DNA from: Bowmanella dokdonensis
GTDB lineage: Bacteria > Pseudomonadota > Gammaproteobacteria > Enterobacterales > Alteromonadaceae
Assembly (NCBI RefSeq): GCF_017254865.1
Contig: NZ_JAFKCV010000004.1
Coordinates: forward strand, 1-64,000
Direction: 5' to 3'
DNA: 64,000 nt
Under the pieces are notes generated by a model. The model had not been told where the DNA came from. It saw only the letters and a list, made by a program, of their open reading frames with translations, and made no database searches. A program made the translations under genes and the position numbers. Positions 15,650-26,709 of this stretch are shown here, one piece after another; the first letter of the stretch is position 1, and every line of letters begins with the position of its first letter.

Positions 15650-18202
15650 TTAGTTGCTATCGCAGGTGACCGATGCCGGGCTCTGCGGGTGTGGGAGCAG
15701 GCGAATATTGGCCAGACTGAGTTGACCTTCGCCGCTGCTGGTCAGCACAAAAGGAGCATACATCTGCGCCAGGTGCTGTGAGTCAAAGCAGTCAAGGGAT
15801 ACCGATATGGTCTGCCACTCGTTCAGTGGCAGCAGCTGCAGCGTCTCCCTCAGACTGGCTTCACTCTGACAGTCAGGGCCACAGGACATGGCCAGGGTGA
15901 CCTCGCCGCTAAAGGCCTGCTGCACTCTTACATCCAGGGTCAGTTGGGCGTTGGCCTCCTGATAATTGCGCATGTCCACAGGGAAGCTTGCGCCAATGGT
16001 TACCTGACCCGGCTCGGTACCATCAAAAGTCAGCTGACGGGCATCTTCCTGAATATGCCTGTCCAGGGTGCGCAGGGACACAGGGCCAACCTGCTGAACA
16101 CTGCTGGTGACAATCTGAGTGGCACCAACCGCACCGATCTGCAGTTGCCACGGAGCTTTGATGCTGTTTTCGAACAGGACCAAGGGCGGCAGGTCATCGT
16201 GAGTCCGTTGCACTTCCTCATTCAGATTGTCACCAAGCACATTTTCTTGTCCGTAGCTCAGCCCAAAGCCATAAGGCAACAGGGGCTGGTAGTCCTCATC
16301 GCCGATATTGACCAGGGTCTGGCCGGGAGAGGCGGGCCAGGAGAAAGACAGCTTGCCGGTAAAATCATAGTTGATTGTCCCATCGGGCTTGCTGAACAGC
16401 ACATCGGCCACCCCCTGTCCTTCAGAGCCCGGCAGCCAGGCCGCCACAAAGGCATCGGAGGCGTTAAGCTCGGGATTCACCCACAAGGGACGGCCGCTTA
16501 AGAACACTGAGACTACCGGGATCCCCTGTGATTTAAGCTTTTTCAGCAAAGCCAGATCGGCCTTATTACCCCGCTGATATTCCAGGTTAGCCAGATCCCC
16601 AACCCCTTCAGCATAGGGCTCCTCACCAAATACCACGATGGCAACATCAGGCTTGTTCTGGAAGTTCCCGTCAATTGAGAGCTCCACCTTGCCTTCCACT
16701 GCTTCGACTCTTGCTTTGATACCTTCATAGATGGAGGTGCCACCTGGGAAATCCGCATTGGTATTACCGGTGCCTTGCCAGGTAACGGTCCAGCCACCGG
16801 ATTGCTTGCCAATATTGTCTGCACCGTCACCGGCCACCAGCACGTTAAGCTTGGGGTAAAGTGGCAGCAACTGGTCTTTGTTCTTCAGCAGCACCAGAGA
16901 TTCCCTGACCGCCTGGCGGGCGATGGCCCGGTGGTCCGCATGACCAATCAGGCTCTTATTGGCGGCCAGCAACCGATTAGCCGGGGAGGGCTTGTCAAAC
17001 AGGCCGGCGCGCAGTTTGACACGCAGCACCCGGCTGACTGCATCATCCAGCCGGGCAAGAGGAATTTGCCCGGATTTGACCTGAGCCAGGGTGTTCTCCA
17101 TCAACGGCTTCCAGGCCTGGGTTGGCACCATGAACACATCGAGGCCGGCATTGAAAGCCTGGGGGCAACTTTCATTGCTGCATCCAGCCACCTGGCCGTG
17201 GCCGTTCCAGTCGCCCACCACAAAGCCGTCGAAGCCCATGCGTTCTTTCAGTATATCGGTAAGCAGGTACTCACTACCGTGTATCTTTTTGCCATGCCAG
17301 CTATTAAAGGACGCCATCACTGACTGGGCACCAGCGGTCAGACCACCCACATAGCCCTGGGCGTGGATACTGAACAGCGCCTCTTCAGTGGCCAGGTTAT
17401 TGCCCTGATCGTCACCGCCTTGAGTACCCCCGTCGCCGACAAAGTGTTTAACCGTGCTGATGACCCGCTGCTGGGAGAGGAAATCATCCCCTTCCCCCTG
17501 CAGGCCCCTGACGATGGCATAGGCATAATTGCGCACAATATCCGGGTCTTCCGAATAGGCCTCATAAGTGCGGCCCCATCTGTCGTCCCGGGTGACTGCC
17601 ACTGTGGGGGCAAAAATCCAGTCAATGCCGGTGGCCGCCACCTCGGTGGCAGTGGCCTTGGCAATCTGCTGGATCAACTCAGGATTGTTGGTGGCCCCCA
17701 GCCCGATATTGTGCGGGAATAACGTGGCGCCGATGACGTTATTGTGCCCATGCACGGCATCGGTGCCCCACATGGTGGGAATGGCGCTTCCGTCCAGACT
17801 GTCGTCGACGGAAGCCTGATACATGGTTTCGGCCAGGTTGACCCAATCCTCAACGCTGGCATGCTTGTCATTATTGGGAAAGGCCCCGCCGCCATTGAGG
17901 TAGGACCCAAATCCATACCGGCGCATGTCCTCAACTGTGATATCCCTGATTTCCGGCTGGATAATCTGGGCGACTTTCTGCTCCAGCGTCATATTCTGCA
18001 GCAGTGCTCCAACGCGCTGTTCAATAACCGGATTGGCAGGTATCTCAGGGTTTATTTGTGGCCAGTAGTCCGGTACCCGGGACGATTCACTTGCCGGCTC
18101 TATGGGATCCGCATTTGGGTTGTTGCAGCCGCTTGTCAGGGCACCCAGCAACATCAGGACAGATACCTTGCTCAGCGTGAATAAGGTTTTGCTGTTGTTC
18201 AC
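15650..18202 (-). CDS. GH3 exo-beta-glucanase/beta-glucosidase lipoprotein (ExoP-like)
   Basis: Releases glucose from beta-1,3/1,4-gluco-oligosaccharides. The start is GTG at 18202: it overlaps the upstream transporter stop as GTGA, has AGGAGG before it, and begins a lipoprotein signal ending LTSGC. The longer frame to 18496 only shadows the transporter. The 850-residue protein has the GH3 barrel with KHFVGDGGT and the nucleophile Asp331 in VVGDWNGHG, then the alpha/beta sandwich, then a C-terminal beta-sandwich of about 170 residues (from about [18 protein letters not shown]) like the extra domain of Pseudoalteromonas ExoP. Translationally coupled to the FHS transporter. Confidence 0.93.
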   Translation of the reverse strand: MNNSKTLFTLSKVSVLMLLGALTSGCNNPNADPIEPASESSRVPDYWPQINPEIPANPVIEQRVGALLQNMTLEQKVAQIIQPEIRDITVEDMRRYGFGSYLNGGGAFPNNDKHASVEDWVNLAETMYQASVDDSLDGSAIPTMWGTDAVHGHNNVIGATLFPHNIGLGATNNPELIQQIAKATATEVAATGIDWIFAPTVAVTRDDRWGRTYEAYSEDPDIVRNYAYAIVRGLQGEGDDFLSQQRVISTVKHFVGDGGTQGGDDQGNNLATEEALFSIHAQGYVGGLTAGAQSVMASFNSWHGKKIHGSEYLLTDILKERMGFDGFVVGDWNGHGQVAGCSNESCPQAFNAGLDVFMVPTQAWKPLMENTLAQVKSGQIPLARLDDAVSRVLRVKLRAGLFDKPSPANRLLAANKSLIGHADHRAIARQAVRESLVLLKNKDQLLPLYPKLNVLVAGDGADNIGKQSGGWTVTWQGTGNTNADFPGGTSIYEGIKARVEAVEGKVELSIDGNFQNKPDVAIVVFGEEPYAEGVGDLANLEYQRGNKADLALLKKLKSQGIPVVSVFLSGRPLWVNPELNASDAFVAAWLPGSEGQGVADVLFSKPDGTINYDFTGKLSFSWPASPGQTLVNIGDEDYQPLLPYGFGLSYGQENVLGDNLNEEVQRTHDDLPPLVLFENSIKAPWQLQIGAVGATQIVTSSVQQVGPVSLRTLDRHIQEDARQLTFDGTEPGQVTIGASFPVDMRNYQEANAQLTLDVRVQQAFSGEVTLAMSCGPDCQSEASLRETLQLLPLNEWQTISVSLDCFDSQHLAQMYAPFVLTSSGEGQLSLANIRLLPHPQSPASVTCDSN

Positions 18203-19470
18203 TGTACCGCCTCCTGTGGCTGCAGACTGCCATCGGACTGCTTCCTGAGCCTGCTGCCCGTCAATCCGTAGAAGGCGATATAGAGATAGCAGACCAGCGG
18301 CAGCAGGAACGACAGCTGTAATCCCAGGTTGTCGGCGAGCATACCCTGAAACAAGGGGACCAGGGCGCCACCCACTATGGCAAGGCACAACAAACCCGAG
18401 CCACGGCTGGTATCCTGACCAATGCCGGCCAGGGCCAGGCTGAAAATAGTGGGGAACATGATGGAGTTGCACAGGCCTACCGCCAGGATACTCCACATGG
18501 CCAGACTGCCGCTGGACAACACCGCCGTCAGGATCAGCAGCATGGAGGCGAGGCTGTTGAAAGCCAGCAACTTGCCGGCAGAGACTTTCTGCATCACCAG
18601 GGCGCCGATAAAACGACCCACCATGGCGCCACCCCAGTAATAGGCGATGTAGATGGAGGCCTGCCCTTCACTCATCCCCATCACGTAGTCTTCGCCGAGG
18701 AAGTTGACCAGAAAGCTGCCGATGGAAACCTCCGCACCCACGTAAACAAAGATGCCGATGGCGCCGAGGATGAGATGGGGATGTTTCATCAAAGAAGCAC
18801 TGGGCGCATGGGTGACCGGGTGTTCAACCGGCTCCAGAACCGGCACAGGCAGGCGCAACTTGACGAAAAAGACTGCCAGACCCAGCAGCACCAGTGCCAG
18901 GCCGATGTAAGGCGCAATGACGCTGTCGGCGGACTGGCTGCTACCTGCGGCATGGGAGAATATCAACAGTCCGCCAATAATGGGCGCTACTGTCGTCCCC
19001 AGGGAGTTGAACGCCTGAGTCATGGTCAGGCGGCTGGAAGCGGTCTGCGGGGCACCCAGCAGGGTGACCAGCGGGTTGGCGGCCACCTGCAGTATGGTAA
19101 TGCCGGCGGCGAGGATGAACAGGGCCGCCAGAAACATCCAGTAAGCCTGGTAAATTGCCGAGGGTACAAACAGCAGGCAGCCCAGTGCCGCGGTCAGCAA
19201 GCCTACGCCAATGCCTTTCTGGAAGCCGGTCTTGTCCACCAACCGACCGGCCGGCACGGAAATCAGAAAATAGGCGCCGAAGAAGCAGAACTGCACCAGC
19301 ATGGCCTGGGTATAGCTGAGATTGAATACGCCTTTGAGATGCGGAATCAGTATGTCATTCAGGGCCGTGATAAAGCCCCAGATAAAAAACAGGGTGGTCA
19401 GTGACACCAGAGCAGCCAGATAGTTGGCAGAGGCCTGTTGCGACTGCGTGCTGTGGGAAGATTTTAACAT
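18199..19470 (-). CDS. FHS-family sugar:H+ symporter (GluP/FucP-like MFS)
   Basis: Inner-membrane monosaccharide uptake, here probably glucose from beta-glucan. Twelve membrane helices are visible. Family landmarks are [19 protein letters not shown] in helix 1, [20 protein letters not shown], and [12 protein letters not shown] with [19 protein letters not shown]. The ATG at 19470 is preferred; an in-frame TTG at 19485 is possible, and neither has a strong ribosome-binding site. First gene of a two-gene operon with GH3, behind a promoter overlapped by a LacI-type operator. Confidence 0.92.
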   Translation of the reverse strand: MLKSSHSTQSQQASANYLAALVSLTTLFFIWGFITALNDILIPHLKGVFNLSYTQAMLVQFCFFGAYFLISVPAGRLVDKTGFQKGIGVGLLTAALGCLLFVPSAIYQAYWMFLAALFILAAGITILQVAANPLVTLLGAPQTASSRLTMTQAFNSLGTTVAPIIGGLLIFSHAAGSSQSADSVIAPYIGLALVLLGLAVFFVKLRLPVPVLEPVEHPVTHAPSASLMKHPHLILGAIGIFVYVGAEVSIGSFLVNFLGEDYVMGMSEGQASIYIAYYWGGAMVGRFIGALVMQKVSAGKLLAFNSLASMLLILTAVLSSGSLAMWSILAVGLCNSIMFPTIFSLALAGIGQDTSRGSGLLCLAIVGGALVPLFQGMLADNLGLQLSFLLPLVCYLYIAFYGLTGSRLRKQSDGSLQPQEAVQ

Positions 19471-19548
19471 AGTGTGGTTCGCCAAGTTGCCGGTCAGTGA
19501 AGGGTGGCAGTTTCCGTTGACCCGTCCCTAACAAAGGTTTAACATTCA

Positions 19549-19562
19549 TGAAAGCGCTTACA
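19549..19562. promoter_or_regulatory. LacI-family operator between the divergent FHS and GH1 genes
   Basis: TGAAAGCGCTTACA, one mismatch from the perfect palindrome. It lies between the two transcription units and directly beside the -10 box of the minus-strand promoter. Confidence 0.8.
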
Positions 19563-19591
19563 TTTTTATCATCAGCCAGCCTCATGTGCAA
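19563..19591 (-). promoter_or_regulatory. Promoter of the FHS transporter-GH3 operon
   Basis: On the minus strand, TTGCAC (19591-19586), a 17-nt spacer and TAAAAA (19568-19563). The operator starts immediately after the -10 box, the same geometry as at the GH16 promoter. Confidence 0.6.
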
Positions 19592-19677
19592 CAAATGCGT
19601 TAAGAAATTGTTGTCGGGGCAACGAAGTGCGGTTGGTTAACCAAGAGTAAAACCATTAACTTTGTCAGGTACGTAAA

Positions 19678-21060
19678 TTGAACAACACAGTTATTTCATT
19701 GCCATCCTCGTCACCTTTAAACAAAGCTGACTTTATTTTTGGTGTGGCCACGGCGTCTTTCCAGATTGAAGGGGCTGTCGATAAGCGCCTGCCCTGTATC
19801 TGGGATACCTTCTGTGCCGAGGCGGGGCGGATTCGAGATGGTTCAGACGGCAGCATGGCCTGTGATCATGTGCGCTTGTGGAAGCAGGACGTGGAGATGA
19901 TCTATTCCCTGGGCGTGGACGCTTATCGATTTTCCGTATCCTGGACCCGGGTGATGCATGCAGATGGCAGCCCCAACCAGCAAGGGCTGGATTTTTACCT
20001 GCAACTGCTGGAACGGCTCAACAGCCTGGGTATAAAGGCCTTTGTAACCCTTTACCACTGGGATTTGCCACAATATCTGCAGGATCAGGGCGGCTGGCTT
20101 AACCGGGAAACGGCTTATAAGTTTCGTGACTATGCCGATCTCGTGGCGCGCAGCTTTGGCGACAGGGTGTACTCCTGGGCCACCCTCAATGAGCCCTACT
20201 GCAGTGCCTACCTCGGCCATGAGTTAGGTATTCATGCCCCCGGATTGAAGAGCCGGGCGCAGAGCAAGCAGGCGGCACACCATTTGTTGCTGGCTCACGG
20301 GCTTGCCATGCAGGTGCTCAGGACACACTGCCCCACGGCACAATCTGGTATCGTGCTGAATTTCAGCCCCTGTTATGCCAAAACCGATAGGGCTGAAGAT
20401 GTGCAGGCAGCCAACCTGGCCGATCAGTATTTTAATCAGTGGTATCTGTTGCCGGTGCTGACTGGGCGTTACCCTGAATTGCTGGACAGGCTTCCCGTGA
20501 ATGACAGGCCGCCCATTGAAGAAGGGGACATGCAGATTATCGCTCAGCCGCTGGACTATCTGGGCATCAACTATTACACCCGGGAAGTCTACGAGGCCCA
20601 TGACCAGCATTGGTTTGCCAACCTGCAGGAGAAACAGGGGCCGCTGACTGATATGGGCTGGGAAATCTATCCCCAGGGGCTGACCGACCTGCTGGTGACC
20701 TATCATCAGCAGTATGATCTTCCGCCCATCTATATCACCGAAAATGGCGCCGCCATGCCGGACAAGCTAGTGGACGGCAAGGTGACCGACAAGGACAGGG
20801 TGGAGTATCTGAACAGTCATATCCATGCCGTTCACGAGGCTGCCAGAATGGGAGTGGATATTCGTGGTTACTTCGCCTGGAGCCTGATGGACAACTTCGA
20901 GTGGGCCGAGGGCTACCTGAAACGCTTTGGTCTGGTGTATGTGGATTACCCGACCCAAAAGCGTATCATTAAGGCCAGTGGCCTGGCCTACCGGGACTTC
21001 CTGGCCCGTCGTCAGCAGCAGTCCGGTTCCTCTCACCGGCAAGTTGGAGAGTCAAACTGA
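19678..21060 (+). CDS. GH1 beta-glucosidase
   Basis: Cytoplasmic hydrolysis of beta-linked disaccharides and short gluco-oligosaccharides. The 460-residue single (beta/alpha)8 domain has FGVATASFQIEGAVD near the start, the acid/base Glu172 in TLNEPY and the nucleophile Glu355 in YITENGAA, plus the C-terminal YFAWSLMDNFEW aglycone-site motif. No signal peptide. The start is TTG at 19678, with CAGG about eight bases before it and no ATG nearby. It overlaps the next transporter gene by one base (TGATG), so the two are coupled. Confidence 0.93.
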   Translation: MNNTVISLPSSSPLNKADFIFGVATASFQIEGAVDKRLPCIWDTFCAEAGRIRDGSDGSMACDHVRLWKQDVEMIYSLGVDAYRFSVSWTRVMHADGSPNQQGLDFYLQLLERLNSLGIKAFVTLYHWDLPQYLQDQGGWLNRETAYKFRDYADLVARSFGDRVYSWATLNEPYCSAYLGHELGIHAPGLKSRAQSKQAAHHLLLAHGLAMQVLRTHCPTAQSGIVLNFSPCYAKTDRAEDVQAANLADQYFNQWYLLPVLTGRYPELLDRLPVNDRPPIEEGDMQIIAQPLDYLGINYYTREVYEAHDQHWFANLQEKQGPLTDMGWEIYPQGLTDLLVTYHQQYDLPPIYITENGAAMPDKLVDGKVTDKDRVEYLNSHIHAVHEAARMGVDIRGYFAWSLMDNFEWAEGYLKRFGLVYVDYPTQKRIIKASGLAYRDFLARRQQQSGSSHRQVGESN

Positions 21061-22388
21061 TGTTGTCAGTGCGCGAAAAAGTGGCTTACGGTTTGGGTGA
21101 CACGGCCAGCAATATCGTCTTTCAGTCGGTCATGCTGTTTCTGTCTTTCTTTTACACTGACGTGTTTGGTATCTCGCCGGCTGTTGTGGGGACGCTTTTT
21201 CTGGTGGTACGCATCTTTGATGCAATCACCGACCCCCTGATGGGGGCCATCAATGACAGGACGCAGACCAAATACGGTAAATTTCGTCCTTATCTGCTGT
21301 GGCTTGCCATTCCTTTTGGTCTGATCAGCGTACTGGCGTTCACTACCCCGGATTTAAGCGAGCAAGGCAAAATTGTCTATGCCTTTTGTACCTATGGATT
21401 GCTGATGCTGGCCTATACGGCCATCAATATTCCTTACTCGGCACTGGGAGGAGTACTGACCGCCGATCCAACCGAACGTGTGTCGGTGCAATCCTATCGT
21501 TTCGTGTTTGGTATGCTCGGTGGCCTGATGGTCACGGCTTTTACCCTGCCGCTGGTGGACTGGTTCGGCCAGGGCGACACGGCCAAAGGTTATCAGCTGA
21601 CCATTGCCGCCATGAGTGCGCTGGGTGTGCTGATGTTCTGGGCCTGCTTTGCCGGCACCAAGGAACGTATTTTTCCGCCGCCAGAGCAAGATTCCACTTT
21701 CTGGCAGGATATGGCTTCACTGTGGCGGAATGACCAGTGGCGCATTCTGAGCCTGGCCGCTCTATTTGTATTGCTGGGAATGGTCCTGCGCACCACCCTG
21801 GCCATCTATTACGTGAAGTACTACCTGGGGCGTCCGGATCTGATTACCCTGTTCGTGACTCTGGGGATGGTCGGCAATATTCTTGGTTGTGCCACTGCTC
21901 AGTGGCTGGCCAGGCGCATCTGCAAAGTCAAAGCCTACATCGGCCTGCAGTTGCTGGCGGCCGCCATCTGTGTGGGCAGCTTCTTTATCGGTCAGGACCA
22001 ACTGATTCTGGCGTTTGTGGCTTATGTTTTATGGTGTTTCTTCCTGCAGATGGCTACGCCGCTGTTGTGGGCGAAGATGGCCGATATTGTCGACTACGGA
22101 CAGTGGCGTACCGGTATACGTATTACCGGCATGACGTATTCCTCTGTGGTGTTCTTTATCAAGATGGGCCTGGCCCTGGGAGGGGCATCGGCGGGCTGGC
22201 TGCTGGCCTACCATGGCTATCAGCCCGGCGACAACCAATCTGCCGACACCCTGCAGGGGATACTGGTGTCCTTTACCCTGCTGCCGGCTGTGGCCTTTAT
22301 TCTGGTGGCGTTTGTGATGAAGTTCTATAGACTGGACGACCAGGCAGTGGCGCGGGTCAGACAGGCATTGACGCAGCCGGCCGTTTAA
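21060..22388 (+). CDS. GPH-family sugar:cation symporter (MelB-like MFS)
   Basis: Glycoside-pentoside-hexuronide symporter, here likely importing beta-gluco-oligosaccharides for the coupled GH1 enzyme. The 442-residue protein has twelve helices. The N-terminus KVAYGLGDTASNIVFQSVML is typical of the family, as are FDAITDPLMGAINDRT (cation-site aspartates) and KYGKFRPYLLW. Middle gene of GH1-transporter-LacI. Confidence 0.92.
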   Translation: MLSVREKVAYGLGDTASNIVFQSVMLFLSFFYTDVFGISPAVVGTLFLVVRIFDAITDPLMGAINDRTQTKYGKFRPYLLWLAIPFGLISVLAFTTPDLSEQGKIVYAFCTYGLLMLAYTAINIPYSALGGVLTADPTERVSVQSYRFVFGMLGGLMVTAFTLPLVDWFGQGDTAKGYQLTIAAMSALGVLMFWACFAGTKERIFPPPEQDSTFWQDMASLWRNDQWRILSLAALFVLLGMVLRTTLAIYYVKYYLGRPDLITLFVTLGMVGNILGCATAQWLARRICKVKAYIGLQLLAAAICVGSFFIGQDQLILAFVAYVLWCFFLQMATPLLWAKMADIVDYGQWRTGIRITGMTYSSVVFFIKMGLALGGASAGWLLAYHGYQPGDNQSADTLQGILVSFTLLPAVAFILVAFVMKFYRLDDQAVARVRQALTQPAV

Positions 22389-22418
22389 GGCCCGGGATAA
22401 GGAGCAGTGAAAACAGCG

Positions 22419-23414
22419 ATGGCAACGATTTATCAGGTTTCAGAGCGGGCCGGGGTTTCCCTGGCCACCGTTTCAAGAGTCATGAACGGCAATGCCAAGG
22501 TCAGTGAAACTACCCGCAATAAAGTGCTGGCGGCCATGGCCGAGCTGAACTACCGGCCCAATTCCATCGCCCAGTCATTGGCTTCCAATTGCTCCAACAG
22601 TGTGGGGATGCTGGTATCCGAGGTCCACGGGCCGTTTTTTGGTGAGATGATGAGCGGGGTGGAAAACGAGCTCAGGACCGCCGGCAAGCATGTCATTATT
22701 GCCGCCGGACACAGTGACGAGGCCAGTGAGAAGGAAGCCATCGAGTTCCTCATCAGCCGTAAGTGCGATGCCCTTATCCTGCATGTGGATGCGGTCACTG
22801 ACCAGTATCTGATTGATCTCAATGAGCGCACCCCGGTGGTGATTATCAATCGCACCATCCCGGGGCTGGAAGATCATTGTATCTGCCTGAACAATGAACT
22901 GGGTGGCTATCAGGCCACCAAGGCGTTGCTGGACATGAATCACCGACAGATAGCCTATATCTCGGGCCCCTTGTGGAAACACGACGCCAGGGAACGTTTC
23001 GAGGGACATAAACGGGCTCTCTCAGAGTTCGGATTGCCATTGGATGAGGCCCTGTGCGTCCAGGGGGATTTTCATGAAGAGGGCGGCGCCAGGGCTATGG
23101 AGACGTTGCTGGCCAGCGCAAAGCCGTTCACGGCGGTGGCCTGCGCCAACGATGAAATGGCCTGTGGGGCGATGAACTGTGCCCGTGACCACAAGCTGGA
23201 TATTCCCGCCGACGTGTCGGTGATGGGCTTCGATAATGTGATCATGTCCCGGTATACCTTCCCCCACCTCACCACCATAGACTACCCCGCCGGGGAGATG
23301 GGTCGCATGGCGGCCTGCTGGGTACGTCGACAAATTTACCAGGACAAACAGGTCAAGGTCCGCCAGTTATTCGAACCCAGCCTGGTTTTGCGGGATTCGG
23401 TCAGGCAGCTCTGA
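22419..23414 (+). CDS. LacI-family transcriptional regulator of the beta-glucan locus
   Basis: The N-terminal helix-turn-helix reads TIYQVSERAGVSLATVSRVM, followed by the hinge region (NYRPNSIAQSLASN) and a periplasmic-binding-protein-like sugar domain with the C-terminal VMGFDNVIMSRYTFPHLTTI block. Its ligand is probably a short gluco-oligosaccharide or glucose (inference), and its targets the five TGTAAGCGCTTACA-type boxes. The start is ambiguous: GTG at 22407 lies only 2 nt after AAGGAG, while ATG at 22419 is 14 nt away but matches the usual family N-terminus. Last gene of the GH1 operon, followed by a terminator. Confidence 0.92.
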   Translation: MATIYQVSERAGVSLATVSRVMNGNAKVSETTRNKVLAAMAELNYRPNSIAQSLASNCSNSVGMLVSEVHGPFFGEMMSGVENELRTAGKHVIIAAGHSDEASEKEAIEFLISRKCDALILHVDAVTDQYLIDLNERTPVVIINRTIPGLEDHCICLNNELGGYQATKALLDMNHRQIAYISGPLWKHDARERFEGHKRALSEFGLPLDEALCVQGDFHEEGGARAMETLLASAKPFTAVACANDEMACGAMNCARDHKLDIPADVSVMGFDNVIMSRYTFPHLTTIDYPAGEMGRMAACWVRRQIYQDKQVKVRQLFEPSLVLRDSVRQL

Positions 23415-23470
23415 TAAACCACCACCAGTCATCAGAAGCAACCTCCGGTATGCCCATGTCCTATAAAAAA

Positions 23471-23492
23471 AGCCGCAACATCTGTTGCGGCT
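23471..23492. terminator. Bidirectional terminator between lacI-type gene and second TonB receptor
   Basis: AGCCGCAACA / TGTTGCGGCT stem, loop TC, with A run before and T run after, between convergent genes. Confidence 0.9.
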
Positions 23493-23510
23493 TTTTCTTT
23501 CGGCTTCCTG

Positions 23511-26417
23511 CTACCAGGTATAGCGTACACCCAGGGCATAGCGGGCGTCATTTTGCTGGGCCAGCAGCATCTGCTCCTGATATCGCCCATGCACCCGTTT
23601 TTCCTGCTCCAGTAAGTTAATTCCTTCGAAGAAGACCACCAGTTCATCATTGAACTGGTAGCTGACGCTCATATCCAACTGGCCATAGGCTTCTGTGAAC
23701 TGCGGGGCCGGACCTCCGGCTTCGGCCTGGCCCATGGCGGAAAGAAAATCGTCGCGCCAGTTATATGCCAGTCGTGCCTGCCACCCTGCGTCTTCGTAAA
23801 ACACCGCAAAGTTTGCCGAATCGCTCAACCCGGGCAAGGCAAACTGTTCATCGGTACGTTCCACATCGTACTTAGTATCCCCTGTGACCGCCGTATAGTT
23901 GAGGCTGAAGCCAAGACCCGTATCCCACAGCCAGTGCTGCCATGCCAGTTCCCAGCCATGGATATTCAGATCTTCCACGTTGTTGGGCTTACTGATATTC
24001 CAGGTGGCGATGGGGTCGTCGGCTGACTGCTCAACCCGGTCAAGGTCGTTGCCAAAGCCATTGTCGATTAACCACTGGAAGACCGCCTCATCACTGGGCG
24101 TTTGATTATTGGCGATCAGTTCGGCTCTTGCCTGCTGAGCAGCGGGGCCTTCGAAGGGATCGCGTAAATGATCAAACTGAACTTCAGAGATGGTATTCAT
24201 CAGGAAATTTTCCACTTCCTTGTTGAACCAGCCTACCGACAGGTAGCTTGCATCGTCGTAGTAATATTCAACCGCTATATCCAGGTTGTTAGACCGGTAA
24301 GGCTTAAGTGCGGGATTACCGGCAAACCCGGTACGAGACCCGACTTTAGGGATGGGGGTCAGTGAGGTGGTAGCCCGCATGGCGCCCAAACTGGGACGGG
24401 TGATGGTCTTGCTGTAGGAAAAGCGGGCAATCCAGTCATCGCTGACTTCCAGGCTCATGTCCAGGTTGGGCAGGAATTCCTTATAGCTGTGGGTCTCATG
24501 GCTGAAGGAGAACTCATCGGCGAACAGGGTCTGCCATTCAGTCGGATTCAGCCATACCAGTTGTTGCGCCTCCTTTTGCATGCTGCTGGCCGTCACATCG
24601 GTTTCTTCGTAGCGTAAACCCGCGACGATATCCAAAGGCATACCGTTGAATTCACTCTCTATATTGGCCTGGACGTAAGCCGCTGTGGTCTTTTCTTCGA
24701 TCTCATGATCGTCCTGCCAGGGGGCGGCCACATACTCCACATCATAGAGATCTTGCGCCTTTTGCATCGCGGCAGTCTGATCAAAGGTGTAGTAATAGGG
24801 GATTTGCATCTGGCTGCCGCCGCCGCTGAAATCGGCGAGAAAATCTGAGCCCAGACCGACATACTCCACATCGTCCTCCCACAGACCCATATTGCCGTAC
24901 CAGCCTGCACTGATGGGTCCGGTGTAGCTGCCCAGGGCATGGGTTTTCATTGCGGTGTAGGACAGACCAAAATCAAGGGAAGCCAGGGCATCTTCACTCT
25001 GGTTCAACCATTTACCGTCAAATTGTGCCTGCTGGACATCTGTTTCATTGCGGCCGGCCCTGACACCGGCGAACAAGGAGGCATAGTGCTCCGGCAACAT
25101 GTGTGGCTCACCGGCAGGATTGAGATTGACATAGTTGGCGCTTAATAAGGGGATCTCGGTTTGGCTTGCATCATAGGTCTTATCCTCAATATTCAGGGCA
25201 CCCATGATAAAGAAAATGTTGTCGGCGTCGTTGCCCAGGGCCCCGTTTGAAATCGCCTTGGAGTCATGAAGATCCAGGGTCAACTCGAGTTGATCGCTGG
25301 CCTGCCAGTTTATATTCAGGCCCAATGAGGTGTTTTTGTTCTTTGCGGCATTCTGGTGCATGGTACCGGAGTAGTCTCCGCCCACTTCGGTGACGCGATC
25401 AAAAGTGCCATTCTCATTGATGTGCGCATAGGTGGCGTTGCCCGGGCCGGAAAACCACAGTCCCCAGGTATCGCTGTTGGAAAAATCCTCTAACTGGGAA
25501 TAGGTGTAGTCTGCGGTAATTTCCAGATCCTCACCGGGAGCGTACTGCAGTACCAGTTGCGCATTGGTACGTTCGCGTTCGGTATCCTGGCTGGCAAAGC
25601 CGATGTTACGGGCGTAAAACGTATTGCCATAAGGATTCTGGTTTTCATCTTCCACTACGGCATTGGGATTGAGGTCACCGTGGATGTTTTGCCGCCAGCC
25701 GTCAATGGTAGCGCGTTTGGTGTTGCTGTCACGTTTCTGGTAAGAGGCAGAAAAGCCGACCCCAAAGGTATCATCCAAAAAGGTGTTGCTGAAAATTCCT
25801 GATACTTCCGGGGTCAGGTTGTCGCCGGACTCGACACTTGTATCATGGTGACCCTTGACGCCGATGCTGGCAATCAGTGTTTTGCTTTCAAAGGGTCTGG
25901 CAGTGCGGATGTTGATGGTGGAGCCGATTCCGCCGGAGGCGATATCAGCCTTGCCGGTCTTGTAAATCTCCACAGAACTGACGCTGTCAGAGGCCAGGTT
26001 GGCAAACTCAAATGAACGGGTTGACTCACCGGCCACCTGTGCGGTGGGCATGGTCCGATTGTTCAGTAGTACCAGGTTAAAATCCGGGCCAAAGCCACGT
26101 ACGGTTACCTTGCTGCCTTCACCATTTTGGCGATCAATGGATACGCCGGTGATACGCTGCAGGGACTCGGCGAGGTTAGTGTCGGGAAATTTGCCGATAT
26201 CCTCGGCAGAGATTGCGTCCACTACGCCATCACTACTGCGCTTGATGTCCATGGCCCGGATCATACTGCTGCGAATGCCCGATACCTGAATGACCTCTAC
26301 CTCATTGGCACTGCTGTCCTGAGTCTGGGTTTCCTGGCCTTGAACGCCGAACGCCGCACCCAGAATCAGGGATAGGCTGGTGGCAAGCTGTGTTCTCTTG
26401 AATTTGTTGTATTTCAT
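23511..26417 (-). CDS. TonB-dependent outer-membrane receptor, second beta-glucan importer
   Basis: A 968-residue receptor, paralogous to the one at 9064-12066: same signal-peptide style, VEVIQVSGIRSSM lead-in, FPDTNLAESLQRITGVSIDR plug segment, VTVRGFGPDFNLVLLNNRTM and a barrel ending YALGVRYTW. It has its own upstream region with two LacI-type operators, so it is an independent unit of the same regulon. Two receptors suggest different oligosaccharide sizes or linkages (inference). Confidence 0.93.
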   Translation of the reverse strand: MKYNKFKRTQLATSLSLILGAAFGVQGQETQTQDSSANEVEVIQVSGIRSSMIRAMDIKRSSDGVVDAISAEDIGKFPDTNLAESLQRITGVSIDRQNGEGSKVTVRGFGPDFNLVLLNNRTMPTAQVAGESTRSFEFANLASDSVSSVEIYKTGKADIASGGIGSTINIRTARPFESKTLIASIGVKGHHDTSVESGDNLTPEVSGIFSNTFLDDTFGVGFSASYQKRDSNTKRATIDGWRQNIHGDLNPNAVVEDENQNPYGNTFYARNIGFASQDTERERTNAQLVLQYAPGEDLEITADYTYSQLEDFSNSDTWGLWFSGPGNATYAHINENGTFDRVTEVGGDYSGTMHQNAAKNKNTSLGLNINWQASDQLELTLDLHDSKAISNGALGNDADNIFFIMGALNIEDKTYDASQTEIPLLSANYVNLNPAGEPHMLPEHYASLFAGVRAGRNETDVQQAQFDGKWLNQSEDALASLDFGLSYTAMKTHALGSYTGPISAGWYGNMGLWEDDVEYVGLGSDFLADFSGGGSQMQIPYYYTFDQTAAMQKAQDLYDVEYVAAPWQDDHEIEEKTTAAYVQANIESEFNGMPLDIVAGLRYEETDVTASSMQKEAQQLVWLNPTEWQTLFADEFSFSHETHSYKEFLPNLDMSLEVSDDWIARFSYSKTITRPSLGAMRATTSLTPIPKVGSRTGFAGNPALKPYRSNNLDIAVEYYYDDASYLSVGWFNKEVENFLMNTISEVQFDHLRDPFEGPAAQQARAELIANNQTPSDEAVFQWLIDNGFGNDLDRVEQSADDPIATWNISKPNNVEDLNIHGWELAWQHWLWDTGLGFSLNYTAVTGDTKYDVERTDEQFALPGLSDSANFAVFYEDAGWQARLAYNWRDDFLSAMGQAEAGGPAPQFTEAYGQLDMSVSYQFNDELVVFFEGINLLEQEKRVHGRYQEQMLLAQQNDARYALGVRYTW

Positions 26418-26465
26418 GTGTCCCCCGATGCAACAGATACATCGATTTATTCTGATTTTTGAATT

Positions 26466-26479
26466 TGTAAGCGCTTACA
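26466..26479. promoter_or_regulatory. LacI-family operator before the second TonB receptor
   Basis: TGTAAGCGCTTACA, a perfect 14-bp palindrome 49 bases upstream of the receptor ATG. The only box in the window with no mismatch. Confidence 0.85.
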
Positions 26480-26709
26480 AAGCAGGGCCAAAAAAATATT
26501 TCTATTCCCAATGCCGCTGTTCTGCGCCCCTTCAGATGTTAAAAGCGTCTGTAAGGATTCTCCCGATGGCAACATTCTGTTAACCCTGTGCGGGTCAGGA
26601 TCCCATAAAATATCGTGTTGCAACGGGAACTGACGAAACCTGTTTCACAAGCTGCTTACTGGCGGATCCCTTAGCTGCACAGCCGGGGAATTCCTCAGAA
26701 AACAACCAA

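Noticed and set aside
18203..18496. N-terminal extension of the GH3 gene
   Set aside because: It overlaps the transporter gene out of frame, lacks a family match, and the GTG at 18202 begins a clear lipoprotein signal after AGGAGG.
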